From contig NZ_CP020694.1 of the NCBI RefSeq assembly GCF_003611275.1, forward strand, positions 2,418,001-2,482,000: a stretch of DNA of 64,000 nucleotides. Reading direction: 5' to 3'. Under the pieces are notes generated by a model. It ran no database searches. It worked only from the letters and a program-made list of their open reading frames with translations, and was not told where the DNA came from. This DNA is from Sulfitobacter sp. D7 (GTDB lineage Bacteria; Pseudomonadota; Alphaproteobacteria; Rhodobacterales; Rhodobacteraceae). Of the stretch, positions 40,970 to 49,114 are shown in pieces; position 1 is the stretch's first letter; each line of letters opens with the position of its first letter. The position numbers were made by a program, and so were the translations under genes.

Positions 40970-42006
40970 CGGCGCTCTTTGGTCTGTCGGGCTGTGGCGG
41001 GCTGTCTCTGACGGGGGGCGACAAGCTGCCGCCAGCGAATGCGGTGGGTCAGGCGGTTCTGCTGGCCCCTCTCAGCGGGCCGCGAGCGTCATTAGGTCAG
41101 ATCATGCTGGCCGCTGCAAGCCTTGGCGGCAATTCCACAGCACCGGGCGCAGAGGTGGCGGTGGTTGACGCGGGCGATAGCGACGCCTCGGCGGTTGCGG
41201 CGGCCAAAGCGGCGCAGGCGGGCGGCGCGCGGATGATCTTGGGGCCCATGTTCTCGGGGCAAAGCCGCGCCGTGGCAGCGGCGGTGGATGTGCCGGTGGT
41301 GTCGCTGTCCAACGACAGCTCAATCGCTGGGGGGAACCTCTTTGTTTTTGGCATCACCCCGCAGCAATCGGCCAAATCGATCCTTGGGTTTGCGGCCTCG
41401 CGTGGCAAGCGCAGCGTGGCCACCGTCGTCCCGCCCGGTGCCTTCGGGGCCCTGTCGGCAACAGCCGCGCAGGCGGTGGCGGCCAGCGTCGGAATTAAGA
41501 TGCCCGCCCCGGTGGTCGCGGCATCGGCCGCAGGGCTGGTGGACAAAATCCGCGCGGCCAACGGCGGCGCGCTGCCCGATGCGGTCTATCTGCCCGTGGT
41601 CGGCGGACCCTTCGAGGAACAGGCCACTGCCCTCAAATCCAGCGGGGTGCAACTGCTGGGCTCCGAGCAATGGGCCTCGATCACCCCCTACCGGATCGCG
41701 GCGCTGCAAGACGGGTGGTTCGCCGCCCCCGACCCGGTGGGTTTCGAAGCCTTCGCCACCGCCTTTGCCGAGGTCAGCGAGGCCGACCCCGGCGTGCTGG
41801 CAGGGCTGGCATTCGACGCCGTGGAAATGGCCCGCATCCTTGGCCGGATTGCCCAGCAAGACCGCAAAGGACTGCTGCGTGAGGCGGGCTTTGACGGTGT
41901 TGTCGGCCCCTACCGGTTCCAGAAAGACGGGCAATGCAGCCGCGGCTTGGCGATCCTTAGTGTGACCAATGGCGCCAACAACCTGATCGGCTCGACCGGC
42001 GCATGA
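40870..42006 (+). CDS. LppC-like lipoprotein (penicillin-binding protein activator type)
   Basis: The 378-residue protein has a leader with 'TRRRLLLGLGGSSALFGLSGCGG' (lipobox LSGC, Cys near residue 42) and a periplasmic-binding-protein fold: 'VLLAPLSGPRASLGQIMLAAASLGG', 'GARMILGPMFSGQSRAVA' and 'VPVVSLSNDSSIAGGNLFVFG'. Such proteins activate peptidoglycan synthases or bind small ligands. ATG 40870 follows aaggag. Its position between gspF/N and gspJ, with an ATGA overlap into gspJ, suggests that it helps the secretion machine pass the cell wall; that is inference. Confidence 0.8.
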   Translation: MPKARAKQTPEAAICGAGAALTRRRLLLGLGGSSALFGLSGCGGLSLTGGDKLPPANAVGQAVLLAPLSGPRASLGQIMLAAASLGGNSTAPGAEVAVVDAGDSDASAVAAAKAAQAGGARMILGPMFSGQSRAVAAAVDVPVVSLSNDSSIAGGNLFVFGITPQQSAKSILGFAASRGKRSVATVVPPGAFGALSATAAQAVAASVGIKMPAPVVAASAAGLVDKIRAANGGALPDAVYLPVVGGPFEEQATALKSSGVQLLGSEQWASITPYRIAALQDGWFAAPDPVGFEAFATAFAEVSEADPGVLAGLAFDAVEMARILGRIAQQDRKGLLREAGFDGVVGPYRFQKDGQCSRGLAILSVTNGANNLIGSTGA

Positions 42007-42530
42007 CCCCTCGGCGCGACGGCATGGCCGGGGTGACATTGGTCGAAATGCTGGTGGCGCTGAGCCTTTTTGCCATGGTCGGTCTTGCCGCCTTTACCAC
42101 CTTGGACACGATCCTGCGGGTGCGCGCGCAGACCGATGGGCGGCTGGAGCATCTGGCCCGGCTTGACCGCGCGCTCATGATCTTTGGCCGCGATCTGATC
42201 GAAGCCGATCCGCAGGCGGTCACGTTGGAGGCGGGCGTACTCTCGGCTCCGCTGCAAGACGGGCGCACCCTGCGCCGCTACCTGCGTGCCGAGGGGGAAT
42301 TGCACCGCCAGTCGGGCACGCAAAACGCTGACCCCGATCTGACGCAGACCCTGGTGCCAGAGGTCGAAAGCCTGACTTTTCGGGTGCTCGACGACGGGGG
42401 CATTTGGCATGACACCTGGCCTGACCCCGCCAGCGACACTCCGGCGTCTGCCGTGGACCTGCGCCTTGAGATCACCGGAGCAGGCACACTGCGGCGGCTG
42501 GTGCCATTAAGCCAAGTGGTGCCGAAATGA
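42003..42530 (+). CDS. gspJ: type II secretion minor pseudopilin GspJ
   Basis: The 175-residue prepilin has a leader and 'GVTLVEMLVALSLFAMVGLAAFTTLD' with Glu at +5. The body includes 'LARLDRALMIFGRDLIEADPQAV' and 'VESLTFRVLDDGGIWHDTWP', which fit GspJ. It forms the tip complex with GspI and GspK. It overlaps both neighbours by ATGA. Confidence 0.88.
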   Translation: MTPRRDGMAGVTLVEMLVALSLFAMVGLAAFTTLDTILRVRAQTDGRLEHLARLDRALMIFGRDLIEADPQAVTLEAGVLSAPLQDGRTLRRYLRAEGELHRQSGTQNADPDLTQTLVPEVESLTFRVLDDGGIWHDTWPDPASDTPASAVDLRLEITGAGTLRRLVPLSQVVPK

Positions 42531-43396
42531 GGGCGCGTGAGGCTGGGGTGATCCTGATCAACGTGCTGGTGGCACTGGCGCTTGGCGCGGCCATTGTCGT
42601 GTTGATGTTCACCTCGCAGGAAAACCTGATGGACGGCACCCGCCGGGCTGCGGCGGCCACGCAGGCCGAAGCGCTGGCGCTTGGCGCGGAGGCATCACTG
42701 GTCGCCGCCCTGCGCCGCGACATGGAAGTGGCCCCCGAGACCGACCATATGGCCGAGCCTTGGGCGCTGGCCGCGCAGGAGGAGGTTCAACTGGAAACCG
42801 GCAGCTTCTCGATCACCGTGAATGACGCGCAGGCGCGGTTTGACCTCAACGCCTTGGCGGCGGGCCGGCTTGCGCAGCAGCAGACATTGGCGCAACTGAT
42901 CACTGCGCTGGAACTGCCGGACCGTGTGGCGCTCGATATAAATGACCACCTGATCCGGCGCGGCCCGGTGCGGGTCTTGGCGGAAATCCAAGCGTTGGAC
43001 GCCCAGACCCGCGCCGCGCTGGCACCCCATGTCAGCCTGCTGCCGCAGTCCGGGAATGTGAATTTGAACACGGCCAATGAGACGGTGATGGCCGTGATGC
43101 TGGGCTCGCCCAGTGCGGCGCGACAGCTTGTCAAACGGCGCGCGGCGGCAGGCTTTCTTACCAAGGGCGACCTCACCGACGCGGGGATTGTGACGCTGGA
43201 CGGGATTGGCTTCACCTCGGCGGTCTTTGACGTCGAAAGCCGGGCCGAGGTTGACGGTCTCACGGTCACGCTGAGTTCGCGGCTGCTGCGCCGCACGGTG
43301 CTAGGTCAAAAGGAAGTGCGCGTCATTGCGCGCAGTTTCTCGCCCCAAGGGGCAGATACAGCCCCCCTGCCCGACCCGCCGCCCTTTCGCCCCTAA
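42527..43396 (+). CDS. gspK: type II secretion minor pseudopilin GspK
   Basis: The 289-residue protein starts 'AGVILINVLVALALGAAIVVLMF'. The prepilin site has no Glu at +5, as is usual for GspK. 'ARFDLNALAAGR' and two helix-hairpin-helix-like parts follow ('LPQSGNVNLNTANETVMAVMLGSPSAARQLVKRR'). It caps the pseudopilus. It is the last gene of the plus-strand set, followed by a hairpin terminator. Confidence 0.92.
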   Translation: MRAREAGVILINVLVALALGAAIVVLMFTSQENLMDGTRRAAAATQAEALALGAEASLVAALRRDMEVAPETDHMAEPWALAAQEEVQLETGSFSITVNDAQARFDLNALAAGRLAQQQTLAQLITALELPDRVALDINDHLIRRGPVRVLAEIQALDAQTRAALAPHVSLLPQSGNVNLNTANETVMAVMLGSPSAARQLVKRRAAAGFLTKGDLTDAGIVTLDGIGFTSAVFDVESRAEVDGLTVTLSSRLLRRTVLGQKEVRVIARSFSPQGADTAPLPDPPPFRP

Positions 43397-43415
43397 AAAC
43401 CACAGACGCCAAGAA

Positions 43416-43447
43416 AAACGCGGCCTCCCGGGGGGAAGGCCGCGTTT
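43416..43447. terminator. strong hairpin terminator, probably bidirectional
   Basis: aaacgcggcct (43416-43426) pairs exactly with aggccgcgttt (43437-43447) around a ten-base loop. It is preceded by A and followed by T residues, so it can stop gspK from the left and the lipoprotein gene from the right. Confidence 0.85.
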
Positions 43448-43483
43448 CAGGTCATTCACGCCAATCAGGCGCTTGCCGTCCCC

Positions 43484-43681
43484 TTACGGGTTAAACGGCT
43501 CCCGTGTGGGGAACTGGGGCAACGACGCCCCGGCGAGGGAAATCGGCTCATCGTTGCGATCCTGCGCGAAGGCACGGGCAAAGTCCGACCCCAGCGAGGC
43601 GATCCCATTCAGCCCGTTCCCGCCGCCACAAGCGACCAAAACACCGCCCAGAAGCACAAGAATCGAGATATTCTTTAACAT
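43484..43681 (-). CDS. small lipoprotein of unknown function
   Basis: The 65-residue protein has a lipoprotein leader 'MLKNISILVLLGGVLVACGGG' (lipobox LVAC, Cys 18) and about 45 residues of mature protein without recognisable domain. It lies 24 bases behind the DUF4331 gene on the same strand and is probably co-expressed. It is too small and unlike known pilotins to be called GspS. Confidence 0.7.
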   Translation of the reverse strand: MLKNISILVLLGGVLVACGGGNGLNGIASLGSDFARAFAQDRNDEPISLAGASLPQFPTREPFNP

Positions 43682-43705
43682 TGGAATTCTCCTATTCCTT
43701 TGGGT

Positions 43706-45331
43706 TTAGTTGTTCGGCGAACCGGCGATCGGCGTATTCAGATAGGGGAAGGACGCCCGCAGTTCGGTGGCCCGCAACGGCGCACCATCGGTGAAGGGAA
43801 CTTCGCCCGCTGGTGCTGTGTCATCAGGGTCACCATCGCCACAAAGGCCAAGGTTGATGCTGTCTTCGGCACTTGGATCGCCGCTGACTTCCTGACCCAG
43901 CGGCACGTTGTGACACAGACGGCCCATCATCACACGCAGGGCAAGGTCGACCGTGTCATCGCCGGGGCGACGGCCGTTCGGGAAACCACCCAGGTCTTCG
44001 GCCAGCAGGCCAAAGGTGTGCTGATCGTCACGTGGTGTCGCCGGGAAAGTGGTGTTCAGACGCAGCATTTCCGACAGGTCGGTGGACGCATCGAAGTTAG
44101 CTGGCTGGTTCACACCCGGAAAGCCCGACAAGAACGCCGTCACAAGGTCATTGCGCGGGAAGTTCGACGGTGCGATGTCGCCCGAGGCACCAAGCGCATC
44201 GCGGAACAGGATGTCCAGCAAGGCCGGCAGGGTCGGGTTGGTAACATAGACCGCGAGGGCTTCGTCGATGGTCGGCTCGGCTGCGTTGAAGAGGTCCTTG
44301 TCGGCCAGACCGATGACGACTTCGTTCACCAGCGGGTTCGACAGACGCGACTGCTGCACCCAAGCACCGCCAAAGAGCGAAGTCTGCTCATAGGTCGGCG
44401 ACGGATCTTCAAGCTCACCCTGCGGCAGGCTTGCGGTGGTCCAGGCTCCGATCACAGCTTCATCGCCTTGGGTCAGACAGTCAATCGGGACTTCAAGTGC
44501 CAGCGTGGTGACATTGGCCTTGCCGATCAGATCGTCATTGGCGCGGTCCTGCACGATGCCGTTCGCATTGAAATCCGGGTCATTGTACTGCGGCCACATC
44601 GGGTTATCAGGGCCTTGCACGGGCACAAGGTTCACCAGATCGAAGATCTCGCCGAGGTTCACGGCAAAGGCTTCTTCGCGCTGACCGGCAAATACACGGC
44701 CGGTGCCACAGCCCGGAATCTCGACATTGTCGTAGATATAGGCGTCGGCATAGGCCTCGTAGTCGGGCAGTGTCTTGTTGCCGACGTTGTCGAGGGGCTT
44801 GGTGAAGGTTGCACCGCCCGAGTGGGTCAGTTCGGCGCGATCGCCGCTACGGCGGTCGCCGGTGATCATGGTGACACCGTAGCTTTCGGTCTCGCCCAAG
44901 GCGGCTGTGGGGTTGCTGGCGGTGATCTGGCCAGCCGCGCGCAGCGGGATGCCCACGGTCTCACCGCCGATATCAAGCTGGATACCGGTGCCGCCCGTCA
45001 GGTTGTTGTCGAATTTGAACTGGAAGGTGATCTCTTCCTCGGCGTCGGCATCGTTGCTGACGTGGATCTCATAGATCGCATCGGGATCCATGGTGAAATA
45101 GTTCGGACCGCCATAAGGGGCCTGCAAAGGCTGGTAGTTGGCGATCAAGGTCACATAGTCGCCGCGCCCTGCCTCATAGCTTTTGAACATGTAGAAATCG
45201 GTGGCGTCGATCTTTGGCTGCTCGGTGATACCGGGCGCTTCGCGGTGTGACGACGCTGATGCAAGGGTCGTCGTCAGGCACAATGCGCTGGCGCAGCTCC
45301 CTCGTAGCAGGGTACGAACAGAAATAGTCAT
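43706..45331 (-). CDS. DUF4331 family exported protein
   Basis: The 541-residue protein has a signal peptide (about residues 1-27) and opens with 'SSHREAPGITEQPKIDATDFYMFKSYE', the DUF4331 signature. Later parts contain 'YEIHVSNDADAEEEITFQFKFDNN' and long loops typical of extracellular proteins. Its function is unknown. ATG 45331 follows a gggagag site; the upstream in-frame extension is not coding-like. Its place between gspK and the prepilin peptidase makes it a candidate cargo of the secretion system, by inference. Confidence 0.85.
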   Translation of the reverse strand: MTISVRTLLRGSCASALCLTTTLASASSHREAPGITEQPKIDATDFYMFKSYEAGRGDYVTLIANYQPLQAPYGGPNYFTMDPDAIYEIHVSNDADAEEEITFQFKFDNNLTGGTGIQLDIGGETVGIPLRAAGQITASNPTAALGETESYGVTMITGDRRSGDRAELTHSGGATFTKPLDNVGNKTLPDYEAYADAYIYDNVEIPGCGTGRVFAGQREEAFAVNLGEIFDLVNLVPVQGPDNPMWPQYNDPDFNANGIVQDRANDDLIGKANVTTLALEVPIDCLTQGDEAVIGAWTTASLPQGELEDPSPTYEQTSLFGGAWVQQSRLSNPLVNEVVIGLADKDLFNAAEPTIDEALAVYVTNPTLPALLDILFRDALGASGDIAPSNFPRNDLVTAFLSGFPGVNQPANFDASTDLSEMLRLNTTFPATPRDDQHTFGLLAEDLGGFPNGRRPGDDTVDLALRVMMGRLCHNVPLGQEVSGDPSAEDSINLGLCGDGDPDDTAPAGEVPFTDGAPLRATELRASFPYLNTPIAGSPNN

Positions 45332-45447
45332 TTGTCTCTCCCAAGTTGGCATTTTTCTGATGTAATTGTTGGTTCTACTCTCCCTGCGAACGCTGAAAAA
45401 AATGCAACTCAGTACCCGCATTAACGCAGTCACGTGGTTCGTTAAGA

Positions 45448-45463
45448 AAAGGTTTCAACCTTT
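45448..45463. promoter_or_regulatory. inverted repeat between the DUF4331 and prepilin peptidase genes
   Basis: AAAGGTT-TC-AACCTTT stands in the 182-bp divergent gap. It could be an operator; no regulator is known for it. Confidence 0.35.
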
Positions 45464-45513
45464 CTGAAAAAAGTTTTGTTGCCGAAGGACGGGATGATTT
45501 GTAGGCCAACGGA

Positions 45514-45990
45514 ATGCCTTTGAACGCGGATATGTCGCCTGCCCTATTCCTTGCGAGCACGGCCATTTTGGCCGTGTTTCTGGGTCTGCTGGTACGGATC
45601 GACCTGCGCGAGAAGCGCCTGCCGGATCGGTATACCTTGCCGCTCATCGTTCTGGGGCTTTCGCTAATTGCCTATGCTAGGGGCACATTACCGGGGGGCG
45701 AGATCTGGGGGGCGATTGTCGGCTATGTGACCTTCTGGGCGCTCGGCAGTTTGTTTTTCAGACTGCGAGGGCAAGAAGGGCTTGGGCTCGGCGATGCGAA
45801 GCTTCTGGCCGCCGCTGGCGCGTGGCTGGGTATTAGCGCCTTGCCGATGGTCGTGCTGTTGGCGGCGCTCGGCGCCTTGGGCTTTGCGGTTATCAACCAG
45901 CGTGGACGAACGGACCAACTGGCCTTTGGCCCTTGGCTTGCGGCAGCGTTCTTTGTCTTGTGGGTATTGAGGATTGATACCGTCTGGTAG
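45514..45990 (+). CDS. gspO: short prepilin peptidase (A24 family)
   Basis: The 158-residue membrane protein carries both catalytic aspartates of A24 peptidases: 'VRIDLREKRLPDRYTLP' near residue 29 and 'EGLGLGDAKLLAAAGAWLG' near 92. The N-terminal cysteine/methylation domain of full-length GspO/PilD is absent, as in many alphaproteobacterial versions. It cleaves the leaders of GspG, H, I, J and K. It is separated from the main gsp genes by the DUF4331 pair. Confidence 0.85.
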   Translation: MPLNADMSPALFLASTAILAVFLGLLVRIDLREKRLPDRYTLPLIVLGLSLIAYARGTLPGGEIWGAIVGYVTFWALGSLFFRLRGQEGLGLGDAKLLAAAGAWLGISALPMVVLLAALGALGFAVINQRGRTDQLAFGPWLAAAFFVLWVLRIDTVW

Positions 45991-46032
45991 TGATCGGCAG
46001 GCCACTGTTGGAGCGTTGAACCATCGGTGTCC

Positions 46033-46048
46033 CTGCAAACTAACTGCA
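46033..46048 (+). promoter_or_regulatory. two CTGCA boxes in 11-bp phase, upstream of the sensor kinase gene
   Basis: CTGCA at 46033 and 46044, with AACTAA between them. The same CTGCAAACT-ACTGC text recurs in the four-box array at 48264-48301. Direct repeats at one helical turn are typical sites for OmpR-family regulators. Confidence 0.55.
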
Positions 46049-46071
46049 CATTTTGGTGGTAGACCTAACAT

Positions 46072-47517
46072 ATGAACCCAATCCGGAAGTCATTGTTCGC
46101 CAAGATTTTCACAGCCGTCGCAGCGATTTCCATTCTTATCGTATTGGTGATGGCGCTGATGGTCGCCCTGTGGATGCGCGAGGGTTTTGCGCGCTACCTG
46201 CTCAGGGGGGAACTGGCACGGTTCGACGAGCTCGCAACATCCTTGGCTGAGCGTGGACAGAACGGTTGGGCCGAGTTTGATGAAGACCCGCAACTGTGGG
46301 CTGCATTTGTACATGCGCATGCCCCTCTCCCAAGCCGGTCCCCGAGATTTCCACCTGAAGCACCACCCCCACCAAGGCCAGACAACCCACCGCCGTTTAC
46401 ATTAGGCGATGACAATATGAGGCTGGAAAAACGTATCGTGCTGCTTGACCGCGATGGCAATCAGATCGCGGGCCATATTGAACGCTCGGCGCTATTTGAG
46501 CGGCGCCCCGTATGCGCGAACAACACCTGCGCGGGCGCAAACCTTCTTGGCTATATCGGATTGAACGCGCCGATGGAGCAACGAGATGCGAGCGACACAT
46601 TCTTTTTGCGCGGGCAGTATGCCTCTCTTGCTCTTGCAGCGCTGATCGCCATCGCCCTCTCGGCTGCGGCTGCGTTTATCATCGCGCGCCAGTTGCTTGA
46701 GCCCGTTCGGCGGTTGGAGGCCGGCGCGAAAACGATGGCGGCGGGCAATTACACGGCCCGGATCAAACAAGACAGAAGTGACGAATTGGGGCAGTTGATC
46801 GGCCACTACAACACTTTGGCGGCGACACTTGAACAAACCGCCAAGGCCGAGCGTGAATGGATTTCCAACACCAGTCACGAACTGCAAACGCCGCTTGCGG
46901 TGCTACGCGCCCAGATTGAGGCGCTACAGGACGGGATCCGCCAGCCCGACGACAAAACGCTGACCGAAATGCATGCAGCGCTCATGCGACTGTCGCGTCT
47001 CGTACAGGACCTCAAAACACTGTCCTATGGCCGCGAAGCAGAGCTGACATCGTCAATTGAACAAGAAGACCTCCCGTCCCTTGTGAAGCAGGCGGCTGAA
47101 ACGATGCGTTCAAAGCTCAGCGCTAAAGGGATAGAGTTGGAGCTTAATCTGCCGATGCAGATGTGGGTTCCCTGTGACCGAGGGCAGATTGGCCAAGTCA
47201 TGGATAACCTGCTTGAGAACGCTTTTCGATATACCGATGGGCCCGGCCAGATACGCGTTAATCTGCAAGACGGCGAGGGTTTCGCGCAGCTGACTGTAGA
47301 GGACACGCCGCCAGCCGCGCCCGAAGACGATGGGGACAAGCTGTTTGACCGTTTCTACCGCGTGGAGGCATCGCGGTCTCGCGCGCATGGGGGGTCTGGG
47401 CTGGGGCTCTCCGTCTGTAGGGCCATCGTAGAGGCGCATGGCGGCACCATCTCTGCTGGCCGATCCGAGTTGGGCGGGGTACAAATTGTCATACGATTGC
47501 CGAAACAAGCAGTGTGA
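46072..47517 (+). CDS. two-component sensor histidine kinase
   Basis: The 481-residue kinase has membrane helices near residues 10-38 and 185-207 enclosing a periplasmic sensor part with a Pro-rich stretch (about 85-110) and a 'CANNTCAG' pair. HAMP ('RQLLEPVRRLEAGAKTMAAGNYTARI'), HisKA ('EREWISNTSHELQTPLAVLRAQIEAL') and HATPase ('QVMDNLLENAFRYTD', 'HGGSGLGLSVCRAIVEAHGG') domains follow. It resembles the BaeS group. The cysteine pair in the sensor could detect a metal or redox state. The gene is directly before its response regulator. Confidence 0.93.
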   Translation: MNPIRKSLFAKIFTAVAAISILIVLVMALMVALWMREGFARYLLRGELARFDELATSLAERGQNGWAEFDEDPQLWAAFVHAHAPLPSRSPRFPPEAPPPPRPDNPPPFTLGDDNMRLEKRIVLLDRDGNQIAGHIERSALFERRPVCANNTCAGANLLGYIGLNAPMEQRDASDTFFLRGQYASLALAALIAIALSAAAAFIIARQLLEPVRRLEAGAKTMAAGNYTARIKQDRSDELGQLIGHYNTLAATLEQTAKAEREWISNTSHELQTPLAVLRAQIEALQDGIRQPDDKTLTEMHAALMRLSRLVQDLKTLSYGREAELTSSIEQEDLPSLVKQAAETMRSKLSAKGIELELNLPMQMWVPCDRGQIGQVMDNLLENAFRYTDGPGQIRVNLQDGEGFAQLTVEDTPPAAPEDDGDKLFDRFYRVEASRSRAHGGSGLGLSVCRAIVEAHGGTISAGRSELGGVQIVIRLPKQAV

Positions 47518-47519
47518 CC

Positions 47520-48194
47520 ATGGCGCGCATCCTGATCGTAGAAGACGAAATAGCACTTGCAGAAGTCGTGCGGGATTACCTGCTTGCTGACGGTATGAGC
47601 GTAGAAATGTTGGGTACGGGCGCGGGTGCCGTCGCGCTTGCCCAGACAAATCAGCATGACCTGGTCATTCTGGATCTGATGCTGCCCGAGGTGGATGGCC
47701 TGACGATCTGTCGTGAATTGCGCAAAACATCCGATGTGCCGATCATCATGACCACCGCGAAAGTAGAAGAAATCGACCGTCTTCTGGGTCTTGAACTGGG
47801 GGCAGATGATTACCTGTGCAAACCCTTCTCCCCGCGTGAGCTTGTCGCGCGGGTCAGGGCGGTTTTACGCAGACGCCCTATGGGTCAGCCCGCACAAAGC
47901 CCTGCCACGAACGACCGCCTTATCATCGACGGCGACCGGTGGCAGGCAACACTGGATGGCAGCCTCCTTGACCTCACACGCCGGGAATTCTCGGTGCTGC
48001 AGGCGCTTGCTTCCCGGCCAGGCCGCGTTTTTTCGCGCGACCAACTGCTTGCACTGGCCTTTCCCGGCGACACAGAGGTTTTTGACCGAACCGTCGATAG
48101 CCACATTCGAAACATCCGGCGCAAGATCGCATCGGTCAGCACTTGGGACCCGATCCGCTCTGTCTATGGGGTGGGATACGCCTACGATGGCTAA
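47520..48194 (+). CDS. OmpR-family response regulator
   Basis: The 224-residue regulator has a receiver domain ('RILIVEDEIALAEVVRDYLLADG', phospho-acceptor Asp in 'LVILDLMLPEVDGL', Lys in 'LCKPFSPREL') and a winged-helix domain ('LDLTRREFSVLQALASRPGRVFSRDQLL', 'DSHIRNIRRKIA', 'VYGVGYAYDG'). ATG 47520 is chosen over the overlapping GTG 47514. It is the partner of the kinase before it and probably binds the phased CTGCA boxes before the kinase gene and before the next gene. Confidence 0.94.
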   Translation: MARILIVEDEIALAEVVRDYLLADGMSVEMLGTGAGAVALAQTNQHDLVILDLMLPEVDGLTICRELRKTSDVPIIMTTAKVEEIDRLLGLELGADDYLCKPFSPRELVARVRAVLRRRPMGQPAQSPATNDRLIIDGDRWQATLDGSLLDLTRREFSVLQALASRPGRVFSRDQLLALAFPGDTEVFDRTVDSHIRNIRRKIASVSTWDPIRSVYGVGYAYDG

Positions 48195-48263
48195 AGGGGC
48201 CGCCCCTCCCCCAACCTTTCGAGAATTGAGCCAGAAAAGCTACAGAGTGCATTTTTTTACGAT

Positions 48264-48301
48264 CTGCATTCTCGCTGCATAATTGCTGCAAACTCACTGC
48301 T
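48264..48301 (+). promoter_or_regulatory. four CTGCA boxes at exact 11-bp spacing
   Basis: CTGCA occurs at 48264, 48275 and 48286, and CTGCT at 48297, each 11 bases apart. The third and fourth boxes match the pair at 46033 almost base for base. They lie 62-99 bases before the start of the secreted protein gene, where an activator of the OmpR family would bind. Confidence 0.65.
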
Positions 48302-48362
48302 CAAAGAACATGGAAAAAGGCCCTGTGAATGGCGACTTAACGCCACAACAGGAGAACCTACG

Positions 48363-48767
48363 ATGTTCATGGATAAACTTAGAGCACAACGCGAACAGGC
48401 TGCGGCCCAACGTAAGATCCCACTTTACCGGCCAACAGTACCCCGCATCAAAGGCAACCAAAGCATCATCCTCGCGATCACCTTCGCTGCTGTGGTTCTG
48501 GGCGCGCTTAACATTTCCGCCGTGCGCGCTGAAAGTGCTTCGGCAACGGATCAAGGTACCGTTTATGCGCAATCTGCGCCTTCTGGTCAGGGCGAACGCG
48601 CAGGCCGCCCGCCGCGCGAAGCTATTGAAGCTTGCGAGAATGTCGAGCCACAGTTTGCCTGCGAGTTCTCGGGCCGCGATGGCGGCACCGTTCGGGGCAC
48701 CTGTATGTCCCCCAAAGCAGATGTGCCACTGGCGTGCGCCCCGGCCAATATGCCGAAGAAGGGTTAG
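48363..48767 (+). CDS. exported small protein, likely target of the two-component system
   Basis: The 134-residue protein has a long basic N-terminus and a hydrophobic helix ('SIILAITFAAVVLGALNIS', about 35-53) serving as signal or anchor. The exported part contains four cysteines in 'EACENVEP', 'QFACEFSGRDGG', 'VRGTCMSP' and 'PLACAP', suggesting two disulfides or a metal site. I do not recognise the family. The phased CTGCA boxes just upstream point to control by the preceding regulator. Confidence 0.65.
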   Translation: MFMDKLRAQREQAAAQRKIPLYRPTVPRIKGNQSIILAITFAAVVLGALNISAVRAESASATDQGTVYAQSAPSGQGERAGRPPREAIEACENVEPQFACEFSGRDGGTVRGTCMSPKADVPLACAPANMPKKG

Positions 48768-49114
48768 GTCGCGCTTCGCCACGAGATTGCGATGCGGCAA
48801 CCCTCAGGGGGTTGCCGTATTCTCCGTGTCTTGCCGAGAAACGGATAGGCTGAATTGAACCTCCGCCCCACCTTTGCCCGGGCTTACTTATGCGCGCCTC
48901 ACTTAGTCTCGCTCGGGCGGTTTTGGTGCATTCCGACATAGACGAACCGATCGCGACGGCGGGCGCTGAGCGTCCCTTGACCGTAGATTTTACACTTGAG
49001 GATGGCACTGCATCCGCCCGCTACCAGATCACGGCGCCCGCCCACGAAAACCATCGGGCTGAATCACAGCTTACCGAGCAAGGCCAATCGCTCGGTGCCC
49101 CTGAGGGAATTAAG
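48768..49114. other. gap before the patatin gene; in-frame upstream extension not called
   Basis: These 347 bases lie between the exported small protein and the patatin-like gene. The patatin frame is open upstream to an ATG at 48890, which would add 75 residues before the lipoprotein leader; no signal-like or domain-like features are seen there, so it is left as leader region. Confidence 0.5.

Noticed and set aside
43484..43681. Small lipoprotein as the pilotin GspS
   Set aside because: Only about 45 mature residues without the helical pilotin pattern, and it is linked to the DUF4331 gene and not to gspD.
43706..45250. Long 516-codon plus-strand open frame opposite the DUF4331 gene
   Set aside because: It is an antisense shadow; the minus-strand frame has a signal peptide and a family signature.
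48890..49114. Longer start of the patatin-like gene
   Set aside because: It would bury the lipoprotein leader 75 residues inside the protein, and the later ATG has a good ribosome site.
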